Shown here in pieces: positions 34,701-45,830 of a stretch of 64,000 bases of DNA. The stretch is from Adiantum capillus-veneris (taxonomy: Eukaryota > Streptophyta > Polypodiopsida > Polypodiales > Pteridaceae). The notes under the pieces were generated by a model. The model saw nothing but the letters and a program-made list of their open reading frames with translations, was not told the DNA's origin and made no database searches. Each line of letters starts with the position of its first letter. The stretch's first letter is position 1. The stretch spans positions 136,129,420-136,193,419 of the forward strand of contig CM043964.1 in the NCBI GenBank assembly GCA_014529385.2, written 5' to 3'. The translations under genes were made by a program, and so were the position numbers.

Positions 34701-35810
34701 TCGAGGATAGCATGTGAGTACTATGGATAAACTTTTGATTTATGTGAAAAGGATATAGGTAATATCAAAGGCTAACTTTCAATTGACATAGATGGGAACA
34801 AATATTGGACTAGCTAATGTTGACATTTGATGTATTCATCAAACTCTTTATCTATAGATGTCAACCAAAATATATGTTATTGATGGACATCACGGAAAGA
34901 ATATATGTTTCTCTCTTTCCAATACATCTCAATCTCTTCTCTTTTCGCTTTCCCCCTCGCCCCTCAAGTGAGGCATCTATCTCAATCCCCGACTTATAAT
35001 TTTAGAAGGGAAAATTATTGGGGATCTGCCCCTAACTTATATGTTTATATTTGTTCCATGGTCAGTCCCTCGGTCTCCCTTGTCCCCACCCTCAATCTAT
35101 AATTATAGTTTTATCTATAACTAACAATTTCTCAGTATGAGATTTATCACTTCTCTCTATGATTAGTAATCTCTCAATCACCAATGCTAGGGCTTCACTT
35201 ATTTACCAACCAAGGCATTGGGCGTGCCTAACATACATCCATTGTTTTAGCCACTATTCTTCTTGACTACACCAACATTAACTTCATTAGCAATGAGAAG
35301 AATTAGGCCCCTGCCACACACTCAGGTGGATGTCCAACTTTCTTTTTGAAGGGTGGCTATAAAAATAAACCTAGGTTTAGTGTAATCCTGTCTATAAATT
35401 TTTTGATTGATCTTTAAGTTTGTAAAAGTAAATTCCTGTTTTGGTTGCAGTATTGAAAAAGGCTATGATTGCAAGATTTAACACAGGTGTTGTAATTCCT
35501 GGGAGTCCTCCTATGCTGGCTAAGATGTTTGCAAATGTTTCAGTGTTGTTTCTTCAAGTGATGCATAAAATTTGTGGAGTTTTAATTTGGCATTTGTCTC
35601 GAAATGTAATGTCTTTAAGTAGAGGTTGATATGGATTTGTGAGGATGCTTCTAGATAAAGGAGTTGTTTTTTGCCATCTGGGTTTGCCTATTAGTTCTTT
35701 GATGAGTCATAAGTAATGGTTTGATTGGTTTCTCTCTAAGCTTCAAACTTCTTTTTAGTGGATGGGCAAGAATTTCTATCCCTTTTGGTCGAAAGCCAAG
35801 GTCCTAAATA
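31701..35810. other. No gene recognised
   Basis: About 4 kb of AT-rich sequence without long open frames. A perfect 18 bp palindrome, CCAATTCATATGAATTGG, lies at 32224-32241. The phrase ACAACACCTCAATATG is repeated at about 32630 and 32660. The open frame 35441-35629 is unassigned. This looks like old, decayed retroelement or intergenic DNA. Confidence 0.5.
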
Positions 35811-36088
35811 AACACAGGAAGTTTTGGACAAATTCTCACAATAATTCCCACATTGTGACTTACCTCAACATCATGAGCTTCTACGAGGGACGCTCCGCAT
35901 ATATAACTAGGTACGGTTTGGGGCAGGGGACCATCGGCCCACCCACTGGGCCGGCGGTCCCTTGCCCCCAATCGTACCTAGCTAGGTATGCGGTGCCTCT
36001 CAATCAGAAGCTCATGATGATATGCATTGTATGGAAAACACTGAAAAAGACATCGTTTTCCTACGTGAAATCTCTAAATCTTCTTGTG
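35811..36088 (+). repeat. Hairpin element, left copy
   Basis: This 278 bp unit is the inverted partner of 36792-37087. Its core (35869-36019) is nearly self-complementary: CATCATGAGCTTCT at the start pairs with AGAAGCTCATGATG at the end, and TAGGTACGGTTTGGGGCAGG pairs with CCCCCAATCGTACCTA. The stem is GC-rich around GGCCC-ACCCACT-GGGCC. Outer flanks ATTGTGACTTACCT and ACATCGTTTTCCTA are shared by both copies. Confidence 0.88.
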
Positions 36089-36791
36089 AAACAAGACAAT
36101 TGGAACTCTCTTGCTGGCTCTATATGGTTTAAATGACTGCCTTTATGTATGGGATTGTATGGCTTCCACTCTGTTCCTTTTGGTTATAAGCTTTTGCAAA
36201 GGCGTACTGCTCTTGGGATTTGGCTCAAATCAGCTCTGCCATGGAAAGTCTTCCTCATATTTTTTTCTCTAGACTGTTTTTATGCTCTTTTTGGTCACGG
36301 TTATGCACGTTGTTTGATGCACATTTTCATATGAAAATTTCTTAAAAGTTTGTATTGACTGTTGGCCTTTTTTTCTAAGGGTGATATTTTGCATCACCAA
36401 CTCAAAAAGTTTCAATATGTGATTTTATAGGATACTTGGATATGTAGGAATCACAACTTACCAAAAACCAAATTGGATCCAAATGCACCTTTCTTCAGCA
36501 CTACCAAAAGGAACACTTCATCCAAGTATGGAAACACCCAGAGCACACATTGAGTTAACAAGACATTTAGTAAACAAGCCCTTTGCAGATACAACCATGG
36601 AGGCTCTAAGAATCTCACATGAAGTGCAGGTTCGGATTTCAAGACTGTGGTGGCTAGAAAAAGATACTACAAGGTAAAACCTTAATTCGACTCGAAAGAT
36701 GCGGCTCCATAGCATGTCCATTTCTTAGGTATCAGCCAAAACATCCAAGTTGAGCGTTAATAAAGTCCTAACACTAACCTACAAGCACAAG
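36089..36791. other. Spacer between the two inverted hairpin copies
   Basis: About 700 bp, with no recognised gene. Open frames of about 60 codons on both strands are unassigned. With its flanks the whole interval forms a 1.28 kb inverted-repeat structure. Confidence 0.5.
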
Positions 36792-37087
36792 CACAAGAAG
36801 ATTTAGAGATTTTCTCATGTAGGAAAACGATGTCTTTTTTAGTGTTTTTCATACAATGCATATCATCATGAGCTACTGCTCGAGAGCCACCTCATATCTA
36901 GCTAGGTACGATTGGGGGCAAGGGACCGCCGGCCCAGTGTCCCTTGGCCCCCCCACTGGGCCGGCAGTCCCCTGCCTCCAATCATACCTAGCTAAGTATG
37001 TGGTGCCTCCCTTGCAGAAGCTCGTGATGTTAAGGTAAGTCACAATGTGGGAATAATTGTGAGAATTTGTCCAAAACTTCTTGTGTT
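36792..37087 (-). repeat. Hairpin element, right copy, inverted
   Basis: Reverse complement of 35811-36088, about 90 percent identical by eye. It has the same self-complementary GC-rich core at 36864-37029 (AGCTAGGTACGATTGGGGGC on one arm, CCTCCAATCATACCTAGCTA on the other). It ends 218 bp past the stop codon of the BURP gene. Confidence 0.88.
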
Positions 37088-37138
37088 AAGTGCCCACATA
37101 CCAGAAATCAACAAGTAGAAATCATCACATTGTGCTGC

Positions 37139-37144
37139 TTTATT
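37139..37144 (-). terminator. Possible polyadenylation signal of the BURP gene
   Basis: The minus strand reads AATAAA about 165 bp beyond the stop codon. Plant signals are loose, so this is only a candidate. Confidence 0.4.
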
Positions 37145-37305
37145 CGAACCCAAAACATTTAGCTAAAAGTGTCAAATGATGATGTACACAACAAAGCACA
37201 TACACTTGGTCTTAAGAGGATAAGTGTAAGAAGGGCAGAGTTGGCCCTCCCCAAACAATTACAATTAAAAGGCTAGAACACCATTCATTCAAAGTAGAAC
37301 TTGCC

Positions 37306-38588
37306 TCAGCTGTCAGTCTTCTGCACAAAGATGAAAGTATTCTCCGGGAACCAATGACACACACTGCTCTTCCCAGGCTGCACATTTAAGGCTTGAAACG
37401 CGACGTGCGAAGGGTTCCAGTAGCTGGTGTCCATGTGGCAGACAGCTGGCAGATGGGCAAGATGACCATTTGCAAGCTTGAGGGTTACAGCCATTAGTTC
37501 AGCAGTATGAGACATGTGGCAACTATATACCAAAGAGGGAAATTTCATGTTGTGACAAGCAATAGTCTTTTTCCCCTGCCTGCTCATGAAGGATACATCC
37601 ATTATCATAGCCTCCTGTTTAGCCAACGCTGGCGCTGTCACGGCATCAACATTGCGCCCTGCAACTCGAGAGACAAAGCTCACCACACCTTCTCCTGATG
37701 CCTGGCATGCTTTCACCTCATGCTCAGACTTGAAACCACAATGTGCAAGTGTGTTCTCCATCTCGAGCTCCATATCAGACCCCTTCTTCACACCATAAAA
37801 CTTCGCCAGCTCGGGCAAGCTGTCAGGCTCAAGCTTTGGTAGCACATCTACAATGGAAGAGGGTAAAAACTTCAAGCCCTGGAGGTCATTAGAGGTGTCT
37901 GGAAGCTGCACCTTCTTGCCAACTATGAGAGCTTCCTGAGGCATGAAAACAGCCGAGGCTTGCACTGCAGACACAGCTGTCGCTCCTGCTGCGCCACAAG
38001 GAATAACACCATACTCATAGTGGAAAAAGGGAGGAATGCAGACCCTAGGCTGCGGGCTGGAAACGGGCACGACAACCGTATCCTTCTGAGGGCAGTATAT
38101 ACTTGAAGAAGTGCAGAAATCCTTGCTCACATGTGATTCTTGCTGGAACGAACCAGCCCTGATCTTCGACACAATAAGTTGCGTGCGCGTTGCAGATAAG
38201 GGCGAAGCCAGCTTCTCAAATTCCTCTGGTATGCCAGTGCTGGGAAGCTCCTGCTGCCAAAGAGATGACAAACTGGAATTGTCCACTGCCGCAGGAAAGG
38301 TCCAAACAAGCTGCACTCACAAGAAACAAGGCTATCAAGGATTGAGAGGTTCATGAGAGTGTGTGTGTGTGCGCGCGTGAGAGAGCAGAGAAGAGTAGAG
38401 CGCCCATTGCTTTCCCGAGTGATCAGTCCCTATCTAGAGATTCGCCATTTCTGCTCACTCCAGCACCAACACAGTTGCGCAAGTACAGGGACTTTATTGA
38501 ACACTCCAACGAGGAAAAACTACAATGCACTCATCGCTCAAACCACATCGGAAATGATCAGCACGACCAGGCTGCGCAAGCCTAGTAG

Positions 38589-38655
<67 letters not shown>

Positions 38656-38780
38656 GGCAAAACGGTTACGCACGTATTTAAGCTACGGAGATACAGGGGG
38701 AGGGGCAGCCAAAGGTACAAGAGACTCACCAGGAGAACTAGCAGCAGAGGAGAGATAGCTCGTGCTGCGAGTCCAGCCAT
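37306..38780 (-). CDS. BURP-domain secreted protein, two exons, intact
   Basis: Exon 1 is 38780-38730, MAGLAARAISPLLLVLL, a signal peptide. The donor is CTG|GTGAGT, the intron is 38729-38311 (419 bp) and the acceptor is GTGCAG|CTTGTT. Exon 2 is 38310-37306, beginning LVWTFPAAVDNSS and ending VQKTDS with TGA. The total is 351 residues. The C-terminal half has the exact BURP signature: ACHNMKF...SCHM, then CHMDTSYW, then SVCHW, with spacings CH-x10-CH-x25-CH-x25-CH. Before it come the usual FFHYEYGV and AVFMPQEAL. BURP proteins are plant-specific apoplastic or cell-wall proteins (RD22, polygalacturonase beta-subunit, USP groups); I cannot assign the subgroup. Translation could start further out at 38822 (MSLHLRHCERQF), but the inner ATG gives the better signal peptide. 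No frame damage is seen. Confidence 0.92.
38591..38647. repeat. (CT)n-(CA)n tract inside the BURP intron
   Basis: About 33 bp of CT then about 23 bp of CA, within the single intron. It reads GT then AG on the transcript strand and lies well away from the splice sites. Confidence 0.95.
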
Positions 38781-38848
38781 GGCGAGAAACTGTCTTTCAC
38801 AGTGGCGCAGATGTAAAGACACCTAGTGGTTGATGCAGAGCAAGCCAA

Positions 38849-38897
38849 GTGGTGATACAATACTGCATCAAGCCAAGTGGTGGTATAATTATAAGGC
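38849..38897 (-). promoter_or_regulatory. Candidate core promoter of the BURP gene
   Basis: The minus strand carries CCTTATAATTATACC at about 38880-38895, roughly 100 bp before the ATG. The phrase CAAGCCAAGTGGTG is duplicated in tandem at about 38849 and 38873. Further upstream is a (GT)n/T run. Assignment rests on position only. Confidence 0.45.
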
Positions 38898-38953
38898 GAG
38901 TGTGTGTGTGTGTGTGTTTTTTTTTCATGCACACACAATATAGCGCTAGCCAT

Positions 38954-41834
38954 GATGGCGCATAGGGTGAAAAGTGGTTTTGCAGGGGCAGGTGCTTCGC
39001 CTTGGCTGCACCGTCATCCATTCAGACTCCAGAGAGCAGGATTTACTGTGGAGAAGGAGGTGGGCTTGAATGAGCAGCCTTCAATGCCACGGTCGTTGCA
39101 GGTAGCCATGCCCCATTTCCGCGCAAATAATAAATATCTCCCCTTCGACTTCCAGAGAAAGCTTGCAGCCTTGCAGGGTAGCTGCAAGAGCGCAAATCTC
39201 TTTAAGCTATAGGCCTATTGTCTTGCCAAAATAAATTTTCATTTCACACACTTCAAAACTACCTCTAAATCAAGAAAAAAATTACAAAAGTTAGAGAAAT
39301 TTAGTGTGAAAACCTTCAAATTAGTCAATTTACCTGTATGATCTAAACTAACATCTAAACTATAACATAATATGGCGGAAGGGGAGCCCTTTACATGTGT
39401 CAAAATCTGCGACATGAAGGCTAAATTCCAAAACTAAGAGAAGCCCCTGTGCACGCGATAAAGAAAGAGAGAGAAAAATAGAGAGAGGCCGTCGAAGGCG
39501 GTCCCGGCTGTACTAGTTTGCCATATGTAGGTTTGTCGAGTTTTTGGGAAAAACGTTTTTTTTTGTGAGCACTAATCAAGACCCAAGACGACCCAAGTTC
39601 CAGCCATGCTTCAAGGCTACATGAGGACCACTTAAAGGCATACTCTCTTACCCTAACCCTAACCTTCAATGATGAGTCGGCAATATATGCTGCACATGGG
39701 CGGCTGGAGCACCTATATAAGTGGGGTAACACTTGTGAGTTACTACAGAGCTCTAGCTATGGCGTGAGACCTGAGCCATGGCCCTCCAACCTTCCCTAAC
39801 TACTACTAACCACCAGGTCCCAGTTTGCTCTACTCTATTCGATGCCACGAGTCATATCCACATGCAAGATCGTTAGTTCCTTGCATGGAACTCAACTTGG
39901 GGGTAACTGACCATTCACCTTTGTGGCATAACACTCCACTCCATTTCCTACTCTGCTCCTCACACAACATTCCACATTGGCATGCACAATAACATACCTC
40001 CAATTGCATCAACTCCCCCTACTTCAACCATGCCCCTCAATAGGGGGACATGTGACACAAACTTCCTCAAAATGATTGCCTCATTGGTAGTGAAGGTCCC
40101 ACAAAGTTCACCTAGAGACTTCAACCCTCTCTAGATCCCCAAATCTTGGCTGAGATGGGGTAGGGAATGGTCCTGAGCTGACCATTCCCCACAATATGTG
40201 TGACCCATGGCGATTGATGGGAGCCAAGGGAATGGTTAGCTCATGACAATTCCCTCCCGTCACAGTCGGGGGGAGGGGGGGCACAATCTGCACAGTCTAC
40301 AATTCTTCCGCTTGCCGATGTGTCACTCTCTAGCGTGTTGCAGCTTTTCGTGGATAGTCAAAACAGTCAGGCAATTATAGCCACATAAATTATAGCCGTT
40401 GATGTGGTCGACAAGGAGCGCATCAACCTAGAAGAGATTTCAACAACTGATGTTAATAACAAATGCTTTGTATTTTTCTAAGAAGTGTTGTGATTATGAA
40501 GCATTATGGGTGCAAGCGGAGCTAGCATTTTGCATTGTGCGCAGTGCGAGAGTTCTTTGAAGAAGAGCTCCTTTATTGTGCTCTCCGTTTTGAACACCTT
40601 TTCATGACAAGAGAGCTCTTTGGCACCACTACGTAAATCCTTTCAGAATATGCGAAGAATGCATGGATGTAGTCGCTCGAGTGAAATGCGTGTGTTGTTT
40701 GGGAGAAGCGTACACAGTAGTAGAAGCAATAATAAAAGCAAAAATATTTGCAATAAGCAAGAGAATGAGAAAGGTTCTTAAGCCACTTGCACATTGTTGC
40801 AAGATAGAGCTTGAAGAAACTAACATAGGTGCTACCATTATGGTAAATATATGGCCACACTTCACTCTATCATGATGAAAATTGAAAAATATGGGCTCCA
40901 AAGGGGAACTGAGCAAATAGCACCAGGATTACCTTCAAGGCGAGGACACTTTGTTGAACGAAGGGCTTTCTGATTCATCACAAGGTGGGTCATCCCCAAC
41001 CTTGGAGGGTGTAGGTAGAAGATGAGGGGTTCCACTTGTAAAACACACTTGGATTGCTATAACGGGATGAATCGGCTGCCTAAGTTTATGAAAGCCAATC
41101 CAAAACATGATGTATGGATGCCATGGAGGTTGCTCCTTTGGGCATATGCAAAGTCCGAGAAAGTAGTACTTATGTCTCGATAGAAGATGATGTCCATGTT
41201 TGGCTTCTCATCTCTGACAATGCTTGCTTTACATGGAGGCACATGCATAACTCTAGGATGGAGCTCCTCTTTGTAGTTTCATGTTTATCCACACAACCAT
41301 TGTTTCATGTTTTAATATCATTTTTTTTCAAATTTTAAATAATGTTCTTTGAATTTTATTCACAAGAAAACCATAGGGAAACATCAAAATTTGAATGTTT
41401 AAGTGCCAAAGCAAATTCGGTAATAAACGTGGCAATTAGAGCGGCAATAATCGCGGTAATACACGTGATAATTTGAGCTATAATATCTGGTAATATTTGA
41501 AATAAAACAAAAGCATTGCTGCCTCCCTCTCTCTTCTTTGGCCAGCCCATTTTAGACTCTCTCTCTCTCTCTCTCCAAAACGCGATATAAGGTCGGGTAA
41601 ACAATTTGAGATTTTCATAGTGTTTTTAAACCGTTTGTTTTGGCTAGAGTCTCCTTTCCTTTTATTGAATTATAAACACACTTAGTTGGGCTCCAATATT
41701 CAAAATATATAGTCTCAAGTGGATGTAAAATTATTGAAAAATTCAAGTACATAAAGCACTAGCTCATGAAGGAGACTTATTTCCCATTGAGCTCGCTCAG
41801 CTTTGCATCTCCTACTTCACAAAAACTTTGTAAA
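38954..41834. other. No gene recognised
   Basis: About 2.9 kb of unique-looking sequence upstream of the BURP gene. It includes CCCTAACCCTAACC at about 39652, too short to be a telomeric tract, and a perfect 10 bp inverted repeat GGGAATGGTC / GACCATTCCC at 40163-40189. The open frames present do not resemble known families. Confidence 0.5.
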
Positions 41835-42584
41835 AAGCATTAACCATCCCCGGTCTCAGTCCCAAGGCCTCAAACACCTTCGAAGGTGGAGAGAGCTAGC
41901 GGGGAATAAGGGTAGGGAAGAGGAAGAAGAATCATTCATAGGAGAAAGAAATAGTTCCTCACTTATCAGTATTCTTCTTGCTTAGAATATCATAATAGCA
42001 TAGTAATGAAGATGGAGAAGATGGAAAGCTTAAGCATTGAAGCATGGCTCTTGGTTGGATTTGCATTACATAGCCAAGAGTGTGGTGTAGGCTCTCAACT
42101 AATTCTCAACAAGCTTGGAGAAGGAGATGGAGTTCTTGCACTTTCACCAAGAATGTGTGAAAAATGAGTGTGTGAGAGAGTGTATACCCCCAAGCACACC
42201 CCTTGCTTGCTTTGGTAGACCCCTCCTTGTAGCTCAAGCTTGAAGCTCATTGGACCCCTCTAAGCCTAGCCAATCACATGCATAATGCATTTCAAGCAAC
42301 ATGGGTAGCATTATGAAAAGTGTCCTCCTTACCTCTTTGAGAGATAGAACTTGAAAATATCTTGATATTTGTTGAATTGATCTAGAAGCTCATTGGTCCC
42401 CTCTTTAGCCAAGCCAATAGGATTCAAGCACACCATGTGGCTAAGCATAGGGAGATCTTGACATGTGTCCATGTGTCCCTTGAGAAAGGGGGTGCCCTTT
42501 GGGTGAGTGGGAGGTTAAGTCAAGATTGCTCTAACTTTGGGGCTTTCCCCCTCCTTTGTAGGGTCTCTTTTTTACTCAAGCCCC

Positions 42585-42815
42585 TCAAGCACCTTACCCC
42601 CCATGCATGGGAAGATTCTCAAGCACCTTCCTCATGAAGCATGAGAAGCACCTCAAGCACCTTAGCCAGCAAGTACGACAAGCACCTTAGTAAGCAAGCA
42701 TGACAAGCATCTCAAGCACCTTAGTCAGCAAGCACGACAAGCACCTCAAGCACCTTACTCATCAAGCATGACAAGAACCTTAGTCACCAAGCATGACAAG
42801 CACCTCAAGCTTGGG
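42585..42815. repeat. Degenerate tandem repeats of CAAGCACCTTAG / AAGCATGACAAGCACCTC
   Basis: At least six diverged units of roughly 35-40 bp built on CAAGCACCTTAG and CAAGCAYGACAAGCACCTC follow each other inside copy 1 of the LTR-like family. They are absent from copy 2. Confidence 0.85.
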
Positions 42816-42859
42816 CCGGGCTCCCACCTCAAGCACAACCTTAGCTTGGCTAAGGTCTA

Positions 42860-43175
42860 AGGACTTTTAACACTAATCTTTGGAGGTCTTTAATGAAGCT
42901 AACCCTAAGGTCTTTTGACACTAACCTTTGGAGGTCTTTAATGAAGCTAACCGGTGTTTAATCTCCATTAGATACACGCTGCTCTTTGATAGACTATCTC
43001 CTTTTGGACCCCTATTGAATGTAACCATCTCTCCTCTCGGTCCCATATTGAGATAAGTCTAGAAGGACTTATTGCACATTGATCTTTGGTAGACCGTCTC
43101 CTTTTGGACCCCTATTGAGATGCAACCATTTCTCCCTCTGGTCCCCTATTGAGATAAGTCTAGAAGCACATATCT
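42860..43175. repeat. Two pairs of tandem duplications in LTR-like copy 1
   Basis: GGAGGTCTTTAATGAAGCTA occurs twice about 57 bp apart. CTCCTTTTGGACCCCTATTG and GAGATAAGTCTAGAAG each occur twice about 120 bp apart. Confidence 0.85.
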
Positions 43176-43309
43176 ATATCCTAACTCTTGCTCCCGTTTT
43201 ATCTTCCCATATTAAATGATCAGTTTAATATGAGAAAATCAGCTGGTAAAGTTAAATATTATAGGACATTCCTAGTTGGACATTTTTCCAAATTTTGCAC
43301 TGTTTTTTC

Positions 43310-43445
43310 TATATGTTTGATAGACTACCTATAGGTCGTGGATGGACAATATGCAAATTTTTATAGATTTTTTTTTGCTATATGTTTGATAGACTACCTG
43401 TAAGTCATGGATGGACATTTTGTATACTTTTATAAATCTGTTTTG
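43310..43445. repeat. Tandem duplication of about 70 bp
   Basis: CTATATGTTTGATAGACTAC is followed by CATGGATGGACA or CGTGGATGGACA and an AT-rich tail, twice in tandem, just beyond copy 1 of the LTR-like family. Confidence 0.85.
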
Positions 43446-45119
43446 ACCTGTAAAAACAGCTCATTTCATGGCCATTTCCAAGATTCTTGACCACTTTTTT
43501 TGCTTTATAACTTTGCAAAAGGAAGTTTCGGAAAATTCTGTACAGTTCAAGAGATATCGGTTGATAGAATTCAGGGTGTTCTGGAAGTTGCAGATGCTTT
43601 TATAAAGAGTTGTTGGAAATGGGATGCTTATCGCTCGCATACTTCATTTGTTCAATGCACAACTAATTTGTTTGAGGATTTTGAGCATACATAACATAAA
43701 TTTATGTGTGGCTTGTGAAGAAAACATATGCGCTCGGATTATATTTATTAAGAAAATTTATGGTTGATGGTGCATCTTGTGGTTTTGTGCTTGCTTGTAC
43801 ACATTATTGATCCACGGTCTTGTGGATACTGCCTATGTAAGAATTTGTGGAGCCATTTTGGCTAGTACGACAATCTTGGCAATTTCTGAGACTTGGTTTG
43901 GAAGATAGTCATTTTTGAGACTTGATTATGAGGGTAGTGTGTGAGGTTTTTTTAAGAAGAACAGTGGTCGTGTCATTGCTTAGTCTTTTCTGAGGGTAGT
44001 GTGTGAGGTTTTTTTAAGACGAACAGTGGGGGTGAGTCTTATCGTGTGGCGAGTGAAATTTTTGGAGCAAAGGATAATCCGAGCAAATGAATGAAGAATT
44101 GGATAGAGCATTTGAAGTTTTCCTTGGAAAAATCAACTATTCAAATTCAACCTCTAGGGCGTGGTATATTTTGATTATATATGTGTAACTCAAGTGTGAT
44201 GGTGCATGAAAAGCACTCAAACTTCCCAATAATCACATGATACTCTAAATTCATGAGATGCACTACTAACAAGTTTACCAAAAGCTTACCAAATGGGTCT
44301 TCTTGCTTATATAGTGAGAGCTTGACACTATATAAAGATCTTGAAACTTTAGACTGGGTGCAATACGAGGGGACTCCCCTTATTGCAAACACTTTCCTAG
44401 TGTGCTCAAGGCATGTATCACACCCATTAGAGGAATTCTAATAGCGTGCATATTAGAAGAGCACACTCCACTAGCATGGTCGAATTTTTGGAAGAGCAAG
44501 GACTATTAACTAAGTTATAGGAGTAACCAAGATGGTGTTATCATTTAATTATCCGTTCACTTCATTAACACCTCTTGCTTAGAAAAAAATATCCTTTTTT
44601 TAAAAAAATTTGAAAAACCATAACGTGAAAAATTTATAGATAAACTCCCATCCCAACTCATTGACTTTCTCCCAAAAGCCACAACTTGACAGCCTCTACA
44701 TGATGCTAATATTGATTAATTAGGTACTGCATGCCTTGGCTATTAGTACCTGGGTGATTACATTGATCAAGGCATTGGTCTAGGTGCATGGCCCTTATAT
44801 GTTGATGCACCATGTCTATGAAATTGTGTGTTCACCCTTTCTCCTTCCAAACCCTCAAAAACAGGAAGTACCTTGGTGCATTAAGAGTTCGAGCATGGCC
44901 AGGGATGAGAAGATCTTGCTTCATAGGAAAACCATGCTTACCACATCCCCCCATAATCTTGGACATGTAACCTTTGAACTCATCACCAAGTCCATCACCA
45001 GTGACTTCTTGTGAGAGACGCTTGTTATAGAAGGCTAGTAGTTTGGAGTGATCACCAATCTCCAATTTTTTCAGACATATAGTATTCGAATCTTGAGCTT
45101 CATTGTGATGAGAAGGGCT
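43446..45119. other. No gene recognised
   Basis: Contains a two-copy repeat of GAGGGTAGTGTGTGAGGTTT about 60 bp apart near 43930 and 43992. The short open frames are unassigned. Confidence 0.5.
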
Positions 45120-45281
45120 CCTCGCTCTTTAGGTCGCTTGCACTCTCCCTCTCTTGCAGGCGTAAGCTCTCTCTCTCCCTCTTGAATAACAGGTCTTGAG
45201 TTCAACTCTCCTTGTCGGATAAATCTTTAAGGTTTCTTGGGATAGTTTCCTACGACGTTAAAACAATCTTCTTCCTCTCTC

Positions 45282-45319
<38 letters not shown>

Positions 45320-45320
45320 G
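45120..45320 (-). mobile_element. Fragment related to the 5' region of the CACTA element
   Basis: The minus strand reads TTTTAACGTCGTAGGAAACT, then AAAGAT, ACAAGGAGAGTTGAACTCAA and GACCTGTTATTCAAGAGGGA. This matches 22200-22300 and 23130-23180 of the CACTA element in order. It also has CT-rich DNA at the equivalent place. No terminal CACTA sequence was identified, so it is a truncated relative. Confidence 0.65.
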
Positions 45321-45830
45321 TGTATTTTAACCAACTGAAATTGTAAAATCTCGGTTAGATTTTGAGCTTGATTGTAAGAAAACCAAGAAATTTACACGTT
45401 TTAGTGTAACTACTAGCAAAAGCCTCAAATTTTGACCTAAAAACCGGGAGAATTTAAAGTTTGCCCTTATTTTTCTAGCCGAGTCGGAGTCTCAAAAGAT
45501 CCAAATAGGAGCGCTTGTCGGTGTGCAATCATAAGTTAGCTCAAGTTTGTTGTCATGATTCAATTTGCAAAGGCTTAGGCGTGTGCGGTGTGGCATCACG
45601 CGGTGCATGTAGTAGCGCTTGGTGGGAACTATTGCATTGTGATGCTGGCCCAAGCTCGCTTTCTATCAGCACCGAGAAGACCTCGTGAATGCTCTTGTCA
45701 GCATTAGCAACCAGGGTGGAGCTCAGCAGCCATAAACAATGTATATTACTATTCTTGCTAGCGTTGCTCTAATCAATTAGCTGGCTCCTATTGAAATGCT
45801 CATGCCAATCAAAAGCGAGGTGGATAAGGT
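45321..45830. other. No gene recognised
   Basis: Unique-looking sequence between the CACTA-related fragment and copy 2 of the LTR-like family; no open frame of note. Confidence 0.5.

Larger units (their letters stand above)
41835..43267. repeat. LTR-like repeat family, copy 1
   Basis: It shares with copy 2 (45831-47405) and inverted copy 3 (60206-61980) the phrases GGTCTCAG..CCAAG..CCTCA.ACACC, GAGAGCTAGCGGG and GCTCTTGGTTGGATTTGCAT. Also shared are TTGGACCCCT and the near-palindrome CATATTAAATGATCAGTTTA near the end. The last bases are TTATAGGACA. No coding sequence. The copies are diverged, and the 5' limit of this one is uncertain. Confidence 0.75.

Noticed and set aside
38361-38826. Plus-strand open frames opposite the BURP gene
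   Set aside because: They overlap the BURP intron and exon 1 on the other strand and pass through the CT/CA tract. The BURP model explains the region better.
39651-39665. CCCTAACCCTAACC as an interstitial telomere
   Set aside because: Only two to three units and not the plant heptamer CCCTAAA; too short to support.
42585-42815. Regular short repeats considered as a CRISPR array
   Set aside because: Units are degenerate, lack unique spacers of constant length and lie inside a eukaryotic LTR-like repeat.
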